A stretch of 64,000 nt of DNA from JBGAHD01 sp044226395 (GTDB lineage Bacteria > Pseudomonadota > Gammaproteobacteria > Xanthomonadales > Ahniellaceae): positions 372,001-436,000 of the forward strand of contig JBGAHD010000002.1 in NCBI GenBank assembly GCA_044226395.1, in the 5' to 3' direction. This document shows, piece by piece, positions 50,342-61,799 of this stretch. How positions within the stretch are numbered: position 1 is the stretch's first letter; every line of letters begins with the position of its first letter. The translations under genes were made by a program, and so were the position numbers. The notes beneath the pieces were generated by a model, which was not told the origin of the DNA, did no database searches, and saw nothing but the letters and a program-made list of their open reading frames with translations.

Positions 50342-51256
50342 TCAGCGATCCTCGCCATAGATCATGTCCGGCCCCGTGCCGGGCTTGCGAAAATTGAAGC
50401 GCTTGTACGTCCACTGATATTGCGCTGGCGCCAGCCGCACGCAGGCCTCGAGCCCACGATTGAGCGCGCCCACGGCCGCGACCAGATCCTCGCTCGCGAT
50501 CGCGGCTTCCGCCGGAAGAAAATGCAAACGGAACCCCGCCGCCTTCGGCAAACGCTCGGCGAAGCCAAACACCACCGGCGCGCCCGTCTTGTGCGCCAGA
50601 CGCGAAAGCAAGGTCATCGTCTTCGCCGTCTGCCCGAAGAACAAACCATCCTCGCCCTCGCCGCCCTTGGGCCGCTGATCGGGAAGAATGCCGACGATGC
50701 CGCCGGCGCGCAGCCGTCGAAACAACAAGCGCACGCCCGCCGCGTCCGCGCGCACGGCTTCCGCGCCCAAGCGCGTGCGCGCGCCATTGAGCAACGGCTC
50801 GAACGCCGCGCGCTGCGGCACGCGATACAGGATCGACAGCGCGCCGCGCGTCGACAACCACAGGTTCAACAACTCCCAGCAACCCAGATGCGGCGCCGCC
50901 ACCAGCAGACCTTGGCCGCGCGCGAGCGCGTTGTCGAAGTACTCGAGGCCGCGCACGTCTACGATCAACCCCAAGGCGCGTTCGGCCGGCCCACCCCAGA
51001 CCCACGACAATTCCGTGAGGCTGCGACCCGTGTGCGCCAGGGCTTCACGCGCCAGTCGCGCGCGTGCCGCCTCGTCGAGTTCTGGAAAACACATCGCCAG
51101 ATTGCGCGCGGTCACGCGCGCTTCGCGCAAACCCAACACACGCGCCAAGCCACCGAGGCCCGCGCCCAAGGCATGCAGCACGCGCAGCGGCAAACGCCCG
51201 CCGACGCGCAGCAAGGCCGCCACCAGCCGCACCTGCATCGGCTGCCGTTCGCTCAT
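50342..51256 (-). CDS. LpxL-like lipid A acyltransferase
   Basis: 304 aa from ATG 51256, with GGGAG five bases upstream. N-terminal hydrophobic stretch, then ARVTARNLAMCFPELDE, the HxxxxE/D catalytic block GLLVAAPHLGCWELLNLWL, and ILYRVPQRAAFEPLLN, GILPDQRPKGGEGEDGLFFG, YQWTYKRFNFRKPG. It adds a secondary fatty acid to lipid A at the inner membrane. Paralogue of the pigment acyltransferase at 21152. LpxL versus LpxM cannot be settled. Divergent from dtd. Confidence 0.9.
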   Translation of the reverse strand: MSERQPMQVRLVAALLRVGGRLPLRVLHALGAGLGGLARVLGLREARVTARNLAMCFPELDEAARARLAREALAHTGRSLTELSWVWGGPAERALGLIVDVRGLEYFDNALARGQGLLVAAPHLGCWELLNLWLSTRGALSILYRVPQRAAFEPLLNGARTRLGAEAVRADAAGVRLLFRRLRAGGIVGILPDQRPKGGEGEDGLFFGQTAKTMTLLSRLAHKTGAPVVFGFAERLPKAAGFRLHFLPAEAAIASEDLVAAVGALNRGLEACVRLAPAQYQWTYKRFNFRKPGTGPDMIYGEDR

Positions 51257-51334
51257 CCACACTCCCGGGCTGGTCGCGGTCGCAATCGCGCGCGAAAGGC
51301 CGCATTCTAAAGCCAAGCCTTCGCGGAGTTGCCC

Positions 51335-51772
51335 TTGATCACCCTGATCCAACGCGTCACCCAGGCCGCCGTCACGGTCGATGCCGAGACCGTCGGCGCC
51401 ATCGGCCCGGGCCTGCTCGCCCTGGTCGCCATCCAGCCCGACGACACGCCCGCCCGCGCCGAGCGCCTGGTCGAACGCCTGCTCGGCTACCGCGTCTTCG
51501 AGGACGACCAGGGCCGCATGAACCGCTCGCTCACCGACACCGGCGGCGGTCTTCTATTGGTTTCCCAATTCACCCTGGCCGCCGACACCCGCAAGGGCAT
51601 GCGCCCGAGCTTCACCTCGGCCGCGGCACCCGAGCTGGGCCGCCAGCTGTTCGATCTCGTCGTCGAAATCGCCCGCTCGCGCCACGCGACCGTTGCAACC
51701 GGGCGGTTTGGCGCCCATATGCGCATACAGCTGATCAACGACGGACCCGTCACCTTCTGGCTGGAAGCCTGA
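51335..51772 (+). CDS. dtd: D-aminoacyl-tRNA deacylase
   Basis: 145 aa. The TTG at 51335 is preferred (ITLIQRVTQAAVTVD follows, as in known family members); a second TTG two codons upstream overlaps the GGAG ribosome site. Conserved SQFTLAADTRKGMRPSF and NDGPVTFWLE make the active-site cleft. It frees tRNA from D-amino acids and glycine mischarging. Monocistronic, before rpoD. Confidence 0.95.
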   Translation: MITLIQRVTQAAVTVDAETVGAIGPGLLALVAIQPDDTPARAERLVERLLGYRVFEDDQGRMNRSLTDTGGGLLLVSQFTLAADTRKGMRPSFTSAAAPELGRQLFDLVVEIARSRHATVATGRFGAHMRIQLINDGPVTFWLEA

Positions 51773-51979
51773 TCCGCGCCCACGCCCCGCCCGTACGCTT
51801 GAAGCCGACACGGCGTTTTCAAATCGACAGGGGCTGGGAGAACGGTCATTGACACGACTCTTTATAGATTCGTGACCGCTTTCCCGAGAGAACTGCGTTT
51901 CTAGAGACACATCAGAGAGTTAGGCCGGCCTTGACACCCCGCCTATACTGCCCGTCTTCCGCTTTTCAGGTAGGTTCCG

Positions 51980-53830
<1,851 letters not shown>

Positions 53831-53856
53831 TCGGCCGTTAGCCGGCAGCAGTGAAA

Positions 53857-53887
53857 ACAGGGGCCGCCGATGCGGCCCCTGTGTTTT
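53857..53887 (+). terminator. Intrinsic terminator of rpoD
   Basis: ACAGGGGCCGC (53857-53867) pairs with GCGGCCCCTGT (53872-53882), loop CGAT, followed by GTTTT and preceded by AAAA on the other side. It lies about 25 bases after the rpoD stop. Confidence 0.88.
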
Positions 53888-54018
53888 GGCGAGGTCGGCG
53901 CGGATTCGAAGCTCGAACGCGCGGCCCCAATTCGCGACGATGGCGTGAAGCGAGAAGCGACGCTACTCTTCGCCCGCGACGAGGCGCGATGCCTCGCGCG
54001 AAGCAAAGCAAAAGCAAA

Positions 54019-54094
<76 letters not shown>

Positions 54095-55135
54095 TGGTTG
54101 CGGGGATCTCACTTCTCCGCGTCAATTGCTGAGCGCCTCGCAAGACGCTGTGTTCGCAGCGGCTTCCAAGAAGCCCTTGGACTTCGGCGCATCGATCACT
54201 CGACGAGATCGCTCCGGAAATCTCTCTCTTTGGCCCCATTCTCTCCGGCGCCGTGGACTCGATGAAGTCGGGAACCAAAGGGCCGATTCGCGCATTGCTA
54301 CTGCAATCAGTCGGTTACACTTGGTGCCCGGCGACGAGTTCCAAGAACCAGTAGTGCGATCGAAGAATTGTTCTTCAATCTTGCGAGCTCAGTGTGGATC
54401 TACGCTTTGGCCAGCACTTGCGATCCATCGTGCTCTTGTAGTTCCCGTTTGAAATCAAGACCCTTCGGACCGAAGACGCGCCCAAGCAGCACACCATGTC
54501 GACATACTGCTTGTGTGCGGGATCGCCACGAGTTTCAAGCGGTGCCCCCCGCGTTAAGACCGAGTGGAGATGAAAAGGTCTACCTCGATTCTGGAGCTCC
54601 GAGCAGCGCGCGAGGCTTGTGTATTGCCACCGTTGCAGCAGGACTCTTCAAACGCGACGGTCTCCTTTGTCCGCTCGAGCGCGGCCCGGCTCTCTCAAAT
54701 CTGGCCGCGGCAGTTGAAGCTCGGGGCGACTGTAGGGCGATGTAGGATTGGGCGGCGTGCAATTGGCGAGCATCTCACTGCTTGTCCTTCGAGACGCCTC
54801 TCGAACCGGAAATAGGTTCTGCGCGGGGCGACCGGCAGCCACTGGTGGGCTCTGATCCGGTTTAAACTGGTTGAGGGGCTTTTAAGGCGGCAGGTACTGG
54901 CTGGATATGCACCAAAAGTAGGTCTCGGCGGAGTCGGCAGCACTGCCTGTCGACGTCGCAAAATGCTCGGTCTATTGGTGACAGAGAGTACAGGAGCTTG
55001 CCAGCGCACCTCGTCGGACTGATTTGCAAGGTCAGACTATCCTAGATTGACAACTGGGTGCGGGCCGGCGGCGCAATCGACAAACAAGCAATTGGCGGCA
55101 GCGCCGCCAGCAAGCACTGAGGGATCACGAGAAGC
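54095..55135. other. About 1 kb without recognisable genes between the tRNA and the defence genes
   Basis: Composition becomes visibly less GC-rich right after the tRNA. Open frames here are short and overlap each other, and none looks like a known protein. I found no integrase fragment and no clear copy of the tRNA 3' end in this stretch. It may be a decayed integration module plus the promoter region of the defence genes. TTGACA at 55047 lacks a matching -10 box at the right distance. Confidence 0.6.
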
Positions 55136-56848
55136 ATGCCGACACTGAACTGGATCGGGAAAGAAGCCGTCGTCAAACACCACAAGGACGTGCCGTTCCG
55201 ACTGTTGGAACCGGTGCCAGAGTTGTCGTGCGGTGACAGTGGAGGCGGCAACCTCATTGTTCAGGGCGACAACCTGCACGCGCTCAAGGCGCTACTGCCC
55301 CGCTACGCCGGGCAGGTGAAATGCATCTACATCGACCCGCCCTACAACACGGGCAACGAGGGCTGGGTTTACAACGACAACGTCAACAACCCGGAGATTC
55401 GGCGCTGGCTCGGCGAAGTCGTGGGTAAGGAAGGCGAGACGCTGGACCGGCACGATCGTTGGCTGTGCATGATGTACCCGCGCCTCGTCCTGCTAAAGCA
55501 GTTCCTGCGCGACGACGGCGCAATCTTCGTGTCCATCGACGACAACGAGGTTGGCAACCTGCAGGCTCTGATGCGCGAAGTCTTCGGCGCCACGAACGAA
55601 GTCGCTACCATCGTCTGGGAAAAAGGCAAGAAGGGCGACTCTAAACTCGTATCCATCACGCACGAGTACATCGTCGCCTTCGCGCGCAATAAGGCTCTGC
55701 TAAAGGAACGGAAGGTCCGTTGGCGGCGAAGGAAGCCGGGCATAGACGCCGTGTTAGAGCATTACCAAAGCCTGCGCAGGAAGCACGGTGATGAGCACGC
55801 CACGATCCGCAAGGAAATGATGGGTTGGTATCGGGCGCTGCCCAAGGGGGATCCGCGCAAGGCGCACAAACACTACAACTGGTCGGACAAGCGCGGTCTC
55901 TACTTTCCGGACAATTTCCATGGTCCCGATGACGGTCGGGAAAACCGCCCGCGCTATCCCATTCCGCACCCTGTTACTCAGGTGCCTTGTGCCATGCCCT
56001 CAACTGGTTGGCGCTGGGAAGAAGACACCACGAAGGCGGCACTTGCCGAGGATCCTCCTCGCATTCATTTCGGCAAGGACCACACGACAATTCCAAACCG
56101 CAAGAGCTACCTGTTGGAGATCGACGAAGAGCCGATGATGAGCGTGTTCTACAAGGACGGACGTGCGGCCACCCTGGAAGTTGAAGCGATCCTTGGCGCT
56201 GGCGCATTTCCGTTTCCGAAGGACTCCGAAGTCATTTCCGACTTGGTGGGGATGGTGGTCGAGCCTGGCGACATCGTGCTCGATAGTTTCGGTGGCTCTG
56301 GTACCACAGCGCACGCTGTGCTCAGATTGAATCAGCACGTGAAGGAGCCCGTTCGGTTCATCCTTGTCGAACTAAACGAAGACGTGGCACGGAACAAGAC
56401 GCGGGAGCGTGTCCGAAAGGCCATCGAGGGCTACACGCCGCTTGCTGGCAAGAAGCGAGTTCCAGTCGAGGGCCTTGGCGGTGACTTTCAGTTCTGCCGT
56501 CTATCGACTGAGCCACTCTTCGATGCCAAAGGCGAGATCTGTAAGTACGTGACCTTCGCTCAGCTGGCCGAGTTCGTGTGGTTCGCCGAGACCGGCACGG
56601 GCTACACGGGCCATGCTGATTCGCCGTTGCTTGGCGCGCACGAAGGTCGAGCGATCTATCTGCTCTATAACGGCATCCTCAAGGACCGCTCGGTCGCTGG
56701 CGGCAATGTGCTCACTGGCCCGGTCTTCGACGTGCTGCCGAAGTTCGCTGGTCCGAAAGTGATCTATGCCGCTGCGAATCGCATGGGTGGCCGCGCGGCA
56801 CGCGAGGGCATCACCTTCAAGCAAACACCGTATGCGCTGGAGGTGTAG
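55136..56848 (+). CDS. mod: Type III restriction-modification DNA methyltransferase (Mod)
   Basis: 570 aa. N6-adenine methyltransferase of the beta group: the catalytic motif IYIDPPYNTGN (about 63-73) comes before the SAM-binding DSFGGSGTTAHAV (about 383-395). FVSIDDNEVGNLQALM is typical of type III Mod. The target-recognition region lies between the two, about 150-350. It both methylates its site and tells Res where to act. Three bases before the Res gene. Recognition sequence cannot be read. Codon use is less GC-rich than in the housekeeping genes. Confidence 0.93.
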   Translation: MPTLNWIGKEAVVKHHKDVPFRLLEPVPELSCGDSGGGNLIVQGDNLHALKALLPRYAGQVKCIYIDPPYNTGNEGWVYNDNVNNPEIRRWLGEVVGKEGETLDRHDRWLCMMYPRLVLLKQFLRDDGAIFVSIDDNEVGNLQALMREVFGATNEVATIVWEKGKKGDSKLVSITHEYIVAFARNKALLKERKVRWRRRKPGIDAVLEHYQSLRRKHGDEHATIRKEMMGWYRALPKGDPRKAHKHYNWSDKRGLYFPDNFHGPDDGRENRPRYPIPHPVTQVPCAMPSTGWRWEEDTTKAALAEDPPRIHFGKDHTTIPNRKSYLLEIDEEPMMSVFYKDGRAATLEVEAILGAGAFPFPKDSEVISDLVGMVVEPGDIVLDSFGGSGTTAHAVLRLNQHVKEPVRFILVELNEDVARNKTRERVRKAIEGYTPLAGKKRVPVEGLGGDFQFCRLSTEPLFDAKGEICKYVTFAQLAEFVWFAETGTGYTGHADSPLLGAHEGRAIYLLYNGILKDRSVAGGNVLTGPVFDVLPKFAGPKVIYAAANRMGGRAAREGITFKQTPYALEV

Positions 56849-56851
56849 GCC

Positions 56852-59578
56852 ATGACCACGTTCACGCCAAAGGTCTACCAGCAGCAGGTGCTCGACAGCG
56901 TCGAGACCTACTTCAAGGCCTGCCACGAATTGCCGTCGCCCTCGATCGCGTTCACCGCGACAACAGAACGCTTATGGGGCCGTGCCAATGCGTATCGCCC
57001 GCTGTCGGGCTTCCCGGGCGACATGCCGTACTTCTGCTTGCGCGTACCCACCGGCGGCGGCAAGACTTGGCTGGCCGCCAAGAGCGTTGCGTTGGTCAAT
57101 ACACACCTACTGCGCTGCGAGCACAGCGTGATCCTGTGGCTGGTGCCGAGCAAACCCATCCGGGAGCAGACCTTGCGGGCGCTACGTGACCGCCAGCATC
57201 CGTATCACACAGCGCTGCGAGAGGCAGGGCCCATCACAGTGTTGGACTTGGACGAAGCGAAGAGCGTGACGCGTGCGACGTTCGATACGTCGACCACGGT
57301 CATCGTGGCCACTCGCCAGGCCTTTCAGGTCGAGGAGCAGGAGTCGCGAAAGGTTTACGAGAGTAGCGGTGCCTTGCAGCATCACTTCGACAACCTATCA
57401 CCGATACAGCGTGCCGAGCTGCTGGCAGAAGGCGAAGGGAAAGAGCGAACTACACCGTGTTCGCTGGCCAATGCGTTGCGTCTTCGTCGGCCCTTCGTCG
57501 TGGTCGATGAGGCGCACAACAGCCGCACCGAGTTGGCGTTCGACATGCTGGCACGCTTCCGCCCCAGCGGGGTGATGGAACTGACTGCTACCCCGGACAT
57601 AGAACGCACACCCAGCAATGTGCTGCACAGCGTTTCCGCCGCCGAGTTGAAGGCGGAGGAAATGATCAAGCTGCCGGTGGTGCTAGAAACCGAACCAAAC
57701 TGGCAGCAGTGCCTTGCAGACGCGATCGGGCGGCGCGACGCCCTGCACGAGCTGGCGGATGAAGAGCGTCGCGCAGGAAACCCGTACCTTCGTCCACTCG
57801 TACTGATCCAAGCCGAGCCGAGGCGAACAGGAGTGGAGACGCTCGACGTCGAGAGAGTCAAGAACGAGCTGATCAGCAACCACCGCATTCCTTCGGCCGA
57901 AATCGTCGTGGCGACGGGGGAGGAAAGGGGCTTGGAGCAGATCGAGACCGACTACAAGTTGGGCATTGCGGACCCGGCGTGCCCGGTCAAGTTCGTGATC
58001 ACCCAGAAAGCGCTTGCGGAGGGGTGGGACTGCCCCTTCGCCTACATTCTGGTGAGCATGGCGTCGCTGTCGTCTGCTACCGCAGTGGAGCAGCTGCTCG
58101 GACGGGTCCTGCGCCAACCGGACGCAAGCCACCGCCACACAAAGGCATTGAACCAGTCGTATGCCTTTGTGGTGTCGAGGAGCTTTGCTGAGACAGCCGG
58201 CGCGCTTCGCGACCGGCTGGTAGCCGGCGCAGGCTTCGATAGACGTGAGGTCTCTGAGTTCGTCACTGCCGCGAGATCCGAGCAAGCCCGGCTGGACCTC
58301 GATGGCCACGCTGGCCGCTTCGTGGTGCGCCCGGTCGCCATCACACTGACCGAGAAACCCGACCTCAAGAGCGTTTCCAAGCTGGTGCGCGACAAGCTCA
58401 GCTGGGACGGGAAGCTCAATACGCTGACGATCACCACACCGCTGACCGAAGACGAGACGGAGGTACTCAAGGCATCAGTCACCAGCGAGTCGGCGGCAGC
58501 GGCGATAGTCGAGGCTGCCGAGATCAGCCGCACCACGGCGATCGAGTACTTCCAGACGCCGGCTGAGCGTGGTGAACGTTTTCGGGTTCCGCAGCTCGCG
58601 CTACGCGTCCAGGGTCAGCTGCAGCTGTTCGATGATCCGGAATTGTTGGACTACCCATGGGAGTTGTCCGCTTACGACTGGCTGCCAACCGCCGACGAGA
58701 TTAGGACGCTCGGCCTTGGACTTAGGGTCTCCGAAGGTGGGGAGATCGATGTCGACAGCGAGAGCGGCAAAGTCGTTTCTCGGTTCTTGCCTGATCTGCA
58801 GCGAGATCTTGGTCTGGTATATCAGCCCGAGAACTGGGATGAAGTGCGCCTCGCGACGTGGCTATGCCGAAACCTCCCTGATTCCTCGCTCACCCACGCC
58901 AGCAAGCAGGCTTTCGTGGCGGCTTGGCTGGCAGAGCTCTTGCGCCGCGAAGGCATTGCGATCGCCCGCGCCAATCTTCAGAAGTTCCTGCTCCGCAATC
59001 TGCTGGAGTCGCGCATCCGTCATCTGCGTAGACAGGCAGTGGAAAGGGCTTTCCAAGAAACCCTGTTTGGTGAGGACGCAGCATCGCGCGTCTGCGTGAC
59101 GGATCAGTACCTCTTTGAATTTCACCAGCAGGCCTACGCGCCCAGTCGCGACTACGACGGACGCTTTGGGCGCTTCGACTTTCGCAAGCACTTCTATGGC
59201 CGAATTGGCGACTTTGATAGCAGAGAAGAGTTCGATTGCGCGTGCTGGCTAGACGTTCAGGCGCAGCAGGGTCGAATCGACTTCTGGGTGCGCAATCTCG
59301 TTCGCCGTGAGGGAAGTTCGTTCTTTCTGCAGAAGGCCGACGGCCGCTTCTACCCGGACTTTCTTTGCCAATTGCCGGGCAACGCAGAGCGGCCAGGCCC
59401 GGTCCTGGCCGTCGAGTACAAGGGTGCAGACCGTTGGGCTGGCGCAGAGCATGACAGGCTGATCGGCGGCCTCTGGGCGAGCTTGTCAGAAGGGCGCTGC
59501 CGCTTCGTCATGGTAAAGGATAGGCGGTGGGAGACGATCGAAGAAGGAATGCGCGTTCACTTCGGCGCAAGCGACTGA
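56852..59578 (+). CDS. res: Type III restriction enzyme helicase-nuclease (Res)
   Basis: 908 aa. SF2 helicase: Walker A RVPTGGGKTWLA, DEAH box VVDEAHNSRTE, motif III ELTATPD, motif V EGWDCPFAYI and motif VI EQLLGRVLRQP. The C-terminal nuclease of the PD-(D/E)xK type is seen as FYPDFLC, then VLAVEYKG. With Mod it cuts unmodified DNA after ATP-driven switching or sliding between sites. Ends 18 bases before jetA, so the type III and Wadjet genes seem cotranscribed. Confidence 0.93.
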   Translation: MTTFTPKVYQQQVLDSVETYFKACHELPSPSIAFTATTERLWGRANAYRPLSGFPGDMPYFCLRVPTGGGKTWLAAKSVALVNTHLLRCEHSVILWLVPSKPIREQTLRALRDRQHPYHTALREAGPITVLDLDEAKSVTRATFDTSTTVIVATRQAFQVEEQESRKVYESSGALQHHFDNLSPIQRAELLAEGEGKERTTPCSLANALRLRRPFVVVDEAHNSRTELAFDMLARFRPSGVMELTATPDIERTPSNVLHSVSAAELKAEEMIKLPVVLETEPNWQQCLADAIGRRDALHELADEERRAGNPYLRPLVLIQAEPRRTGVETLDVERVKNELISNHRIPSAEIVVATGEERGLEQIETDYKLGIADPACPVKFVITQKALAEGWDCPFAYILVSMASLSSATAVEQLLGRVLRQPDASHRHTKALNQSYAFVVSRSFAETAGALRDRLVAGAGFDRREVSEFVTAARSEQARLDLDGHAGRFVVRPVAITLTEKPDLKSVSKLVRDKLSWDGKLNTLTITTPLTEDETEVLKASVTSESAAAAIVEAAEISRTTAIEYFQTPAERGERFRVPQLALRVQGQLQLFDDPELLDYPWELSAYDWLPTADEIRTLGLGLRVSEGGEIDVDSESGKVVSRFLPDLQRDLGLVYQPENWDEVRLATWLCRNLPDSSLTHASKQAFVAAWLAELLRREGIAIARANLQKFLLRNLLESRIRHLRRQAVERAFQETLFGEDAASRVCVTDQYLFEFHQQAYAPSRDYDGRFGRFDFRKHFYGRIGDFDSREEFDCACWLDVQAQQGRIDFWVRNLVRREGSSFFLQKADGRFYPDFLCQLPGNAERPGPVLAVEYKGADRWAGAEHDRLIGGLWASLSEGRCRFVMVKDRRWETIEEGMRVHFGASD

Positions 59579-59596
59579 GGACCCGGGCGAGTCTCC

Positions 59597-61069
59597 GTGG
59601 ACCACGCCACGCTTTCAACGCTTCGCGACCGTCATCCCGCTTGGCGGTTGCTGGCCTCACCACATGCGCCGCTGGTGGCTGCCTTCTTGCGTCGGGTGTT
59701 TGTCACGCCCAACGTTCGTGTGATGAGCGAGACAGATCTTGCGGAAGCGCTGGACGACGAGCTGTACGCTCTGCGCGAACAGCTGGGGCACGAGGTCTAC
59801 CCCAAAGCCGCCTCGGAGTACTTGAACGATTGGGCTGCGCCCGACAAGGGCTGGTTGCGCAAATTCTACAAGCCAGGCACGGACGAAGCTCAGTTTGATC
59901 TGACTCCAGCCACTGAGAAGGCGATAGCCTGGTTGCTGTCTCTGACAGAGCGGCCCTTCGTCGGCACCGAGTCGCGCTTGCTGACCTTGTTCGCGTTGCT
60001 GGAGCAGATCAGTGCAGGAACCGAGGCTGATCCGATCAGACGTGTGAGCGACCTTCGCAAAAAGCGTGACGAAATTGATGCGGATATCGCCAGGGTGTTG
60101 GCGGGAGAAATGTCTCTGCTCGACGACACTGCGGTGAAGGACCGCTTTCAGCAGTTCCAGCAACTGGCGCGTGAGCTGCTGGCCGACTTCCGCGAAGTCG
60201 AGCATAACTTCCGCCTGCTCGACCGCAAGGTACGCGAGAAGATCGCGCTGTGGGAAGGCGCCAAGGGCGCGCTACTCGACGAGATTATGGGTGAGCGCGA
60301 AGCCATTGGTGATTCAGATCAGGGCCGCAGTTTTCGCGCGTTCTGGGACTTCCTCATGTCCCCCCGGAGGCAGGAAGAGCTGTCTGAGCGGCTTGATCAG
60401 GTATTGGCGCTCCCCGCTGTGGCAGCGTTGAAGCCCGAGCCGCGTACTCGCCGCGTTCATCACGACTGGCTCGAGGCCGGTGAGCAGACGCAAAGGACAG
60501 TTGCTCAGCTATCGCAGCAATTGCGGCGCTTCCTGGACGACCGGGCCTACGTCGAGAATCGGCGCATCCTGGATCTCCTCCATGGCATCGAGAGCAAGGC
60601 TCTGGGGATACGCGACGCGACAATCCCTGGAACCGTAATGTTTATTGACGAAATGGGGGTGGACATCGAACTGCCACTGGAGAGGCCACTGTTCACGCCG
60701 AGCACGAAGCCGCGGCTGGCCGACCTGGCGCTCATGGTCGGCGACGAGGACATCGACACCGCCCGCCTGTTCGGTCAGGTGGTGGTAGACAAGGCTCGAC
60801 TGCGCTCGGTCATCCAGCGTGCCCTGCATGGTCAGTCTCAGATCACTCTGCGCGAGCTGCTGGAAGCCGCGCCTTTGCACCAAGGGCTTGCGGAACTTGT
60901 GGCCTATCTCGAGTTGGCCCATGCCGACGGCAACGGCGACGGCTCTGGAGGCGTGAGGGCATTGGTAGATGACGCCATTGAGGAGCCAATCCGCTGGCAG
61001 GCAAGCAACGCAGCGGGAGAAGGTGTGACGCGCGAAGCGCGATTACCTCGAGTGATTTTCACACGATGA
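59597..61069 (+). CDS. jetA: Wadjet protein JetA (DUF3375, MukF-like kleisin)
   Basis: 490 aa from GTG 59597. DUF3375, the kleisin subunit of the Wadjet SMC complex, which recognises and cuts closed-circular plasmid DNA. Marks: LRDRHPAWRLLASPHAPLVAAF at the start, EYLNDWAAPDKGWLRKFY, WLLSLTERPFVGTESRL, helical middle (LADFREVEHNFRLLDRKVREK) and late ESKALGIRDATIPGTVMFIDE. Length fits JetA. It sits 18 bases after res and 25 before jetB. Confidence 0.92.
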   Translation: MDHATLSTLRDRHPAWRLLASPHAPLVAAFLRRVFVTPNVRVMSETDLAEALDDELYALREQLGHEVYPKAASEYLNDWAAPDKGWLRKFYKPGTDEAQFDLTPATEKAIAWLLSLTERPFVGTESRLLTLFALLEQISAGTEADPIRRVSDLRKKRDEIDADIARVLAGEMSLLDDTAVKDRFQQFQQLARELLADFREVEHNFRLLDRKVREKIALWEGAKGALLDEIMGEREAIGDSDQGRSFRAFWDFLMSPRRQEELSERLDQVLALPAVAALKPEPRTRRVHHDWLEAGEQTQRTVAQLSQQLRRFLDDRAYVENRRILDLLHGIESKALGIRDATIPGTVMFIDEMGVDIELPLERPLFTPSTKPRLADLALMVGDEDIDTARLFGQVVVDKARLRSVIQRALHGQSQITLRELLEAAPLHQGLAELVAYLELAHADGNGDGSGGVRALVDDAIEEPIRWQASNAAGEGVTREARLPRVIFTR

Positions 61070-61094
61070 TGTTTCAGAGACGCAGGACGAGACC

Positions 61095-61799
61095 GTGAAC
61101 GACATGCTTCCTGGAGACGACACCATCGACGCTCCGCCGAGCAGTTCGCGCTTTGCGCCCGAGCTGTCGCAACTGATGGTGCATCTGCTCAAGGGGGTCT
61201 TGTACCGCGAAGACGATGAGCGTTTGTGGGCGTGCCTTTTGCGCCTTCAGGCTCGGGTGCGTGAACAATCAGGCGTGCTGTTGCTCGACCTGGTGCTGGA
61301 TGAGGCCGAGGGCTACGCCTTTCTAAAGAGCCGCCCGGATCCAGAGGATTCCGATGGGGCGCCGCGGCTGCCCCGGCTTGTCGCTCGTAGGCCGCTTTCC
61401 TACCCAGTAAGCTTGATGCTGGCGCTGTTGCGCAAGCGCATGGCCGAGTTCGACGCCAGTGGAGGTGATACGCGGCTCGTGCTATCGCGCGACGAGATGG
61501 TCGAGCTGGTGCGAGTGTTCCTGCCCAACGGCACAAATGAGGCGCGGTTGATCGACCAAGTGGACGCGACAATCGCCAAGGTGGTCGATCTGGGGTACTT
61601 GCGCCGACTAAGGCCTGCTGCCGGCGCTGACCAGGATAGGGGGCCATACGAGGTGCGCCGAATCTTGAAGGCCTTCGTCGACGCGCAGTGGCTTGCTGAG
61701 TTTGATACGCAATTGGAGGTCTACCGGACGGCCCTCTCTGCTGTTTCCGCCGAAACCTCCTCGAAGGGCGGGACAAGCCGGGGCGCGGGCGATGCATGA
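61095..61799 (+). CDS. jetB: Wadjet protein JetB (DUF4194, MukE-like)
   Basis: 234 aa from GTG 61095 (or ATG 61104). DUF4194, the KITE/MukE-like winged-helix subunit that bridges JetA. Marks: LSQLMVHLLKGVLYREDDERLW, RPLSYPVSLMLALLRKRMAEF, DTRLVLSRDEMVELVRVFLP and YEVRRILKAFVDAQWL. Its last 8 bases overlap the jetC start in another frame, so translation is coupled. Confidence 0.92.
   Translation: MNDMLPGDDTIDAPPSSSRFAPELSQLMVHLLKGVLYREDDERLWACLLRLQARVREQSGVLLLDLVLDEAEGYAFLKSRPDPEDSDGAPRLPRLVARRPLSYPVSLMLALLRKRMAEFDASGGDTRLVLSRDEMVELVRVFLPNGTNEARLIDQVDATIAKVVDLGYLRRLRPAAGADQDRGPYEVRRILKAFVDAQWLAEFDTQLEVYRTALSAVSAETSSKGGTSRGAGDA

Noticed and set aside
51931..51949. TTGACA plus TATACT as a rpoD promoter
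   Set aside because: The two boxes are only 7 bases apart, far from the usual 17. A similar pair near 51849-51868 is also too close. TATACT alone may still be a -10.
54368..54745. 125-codon frame in the gap after the tRNA as a gene
   Set aside because: No ribosome site, no motif, unusual residue mix with many Ser/Cys/Pro, and other frames overlap it. Kept only as part of the unexplained region.
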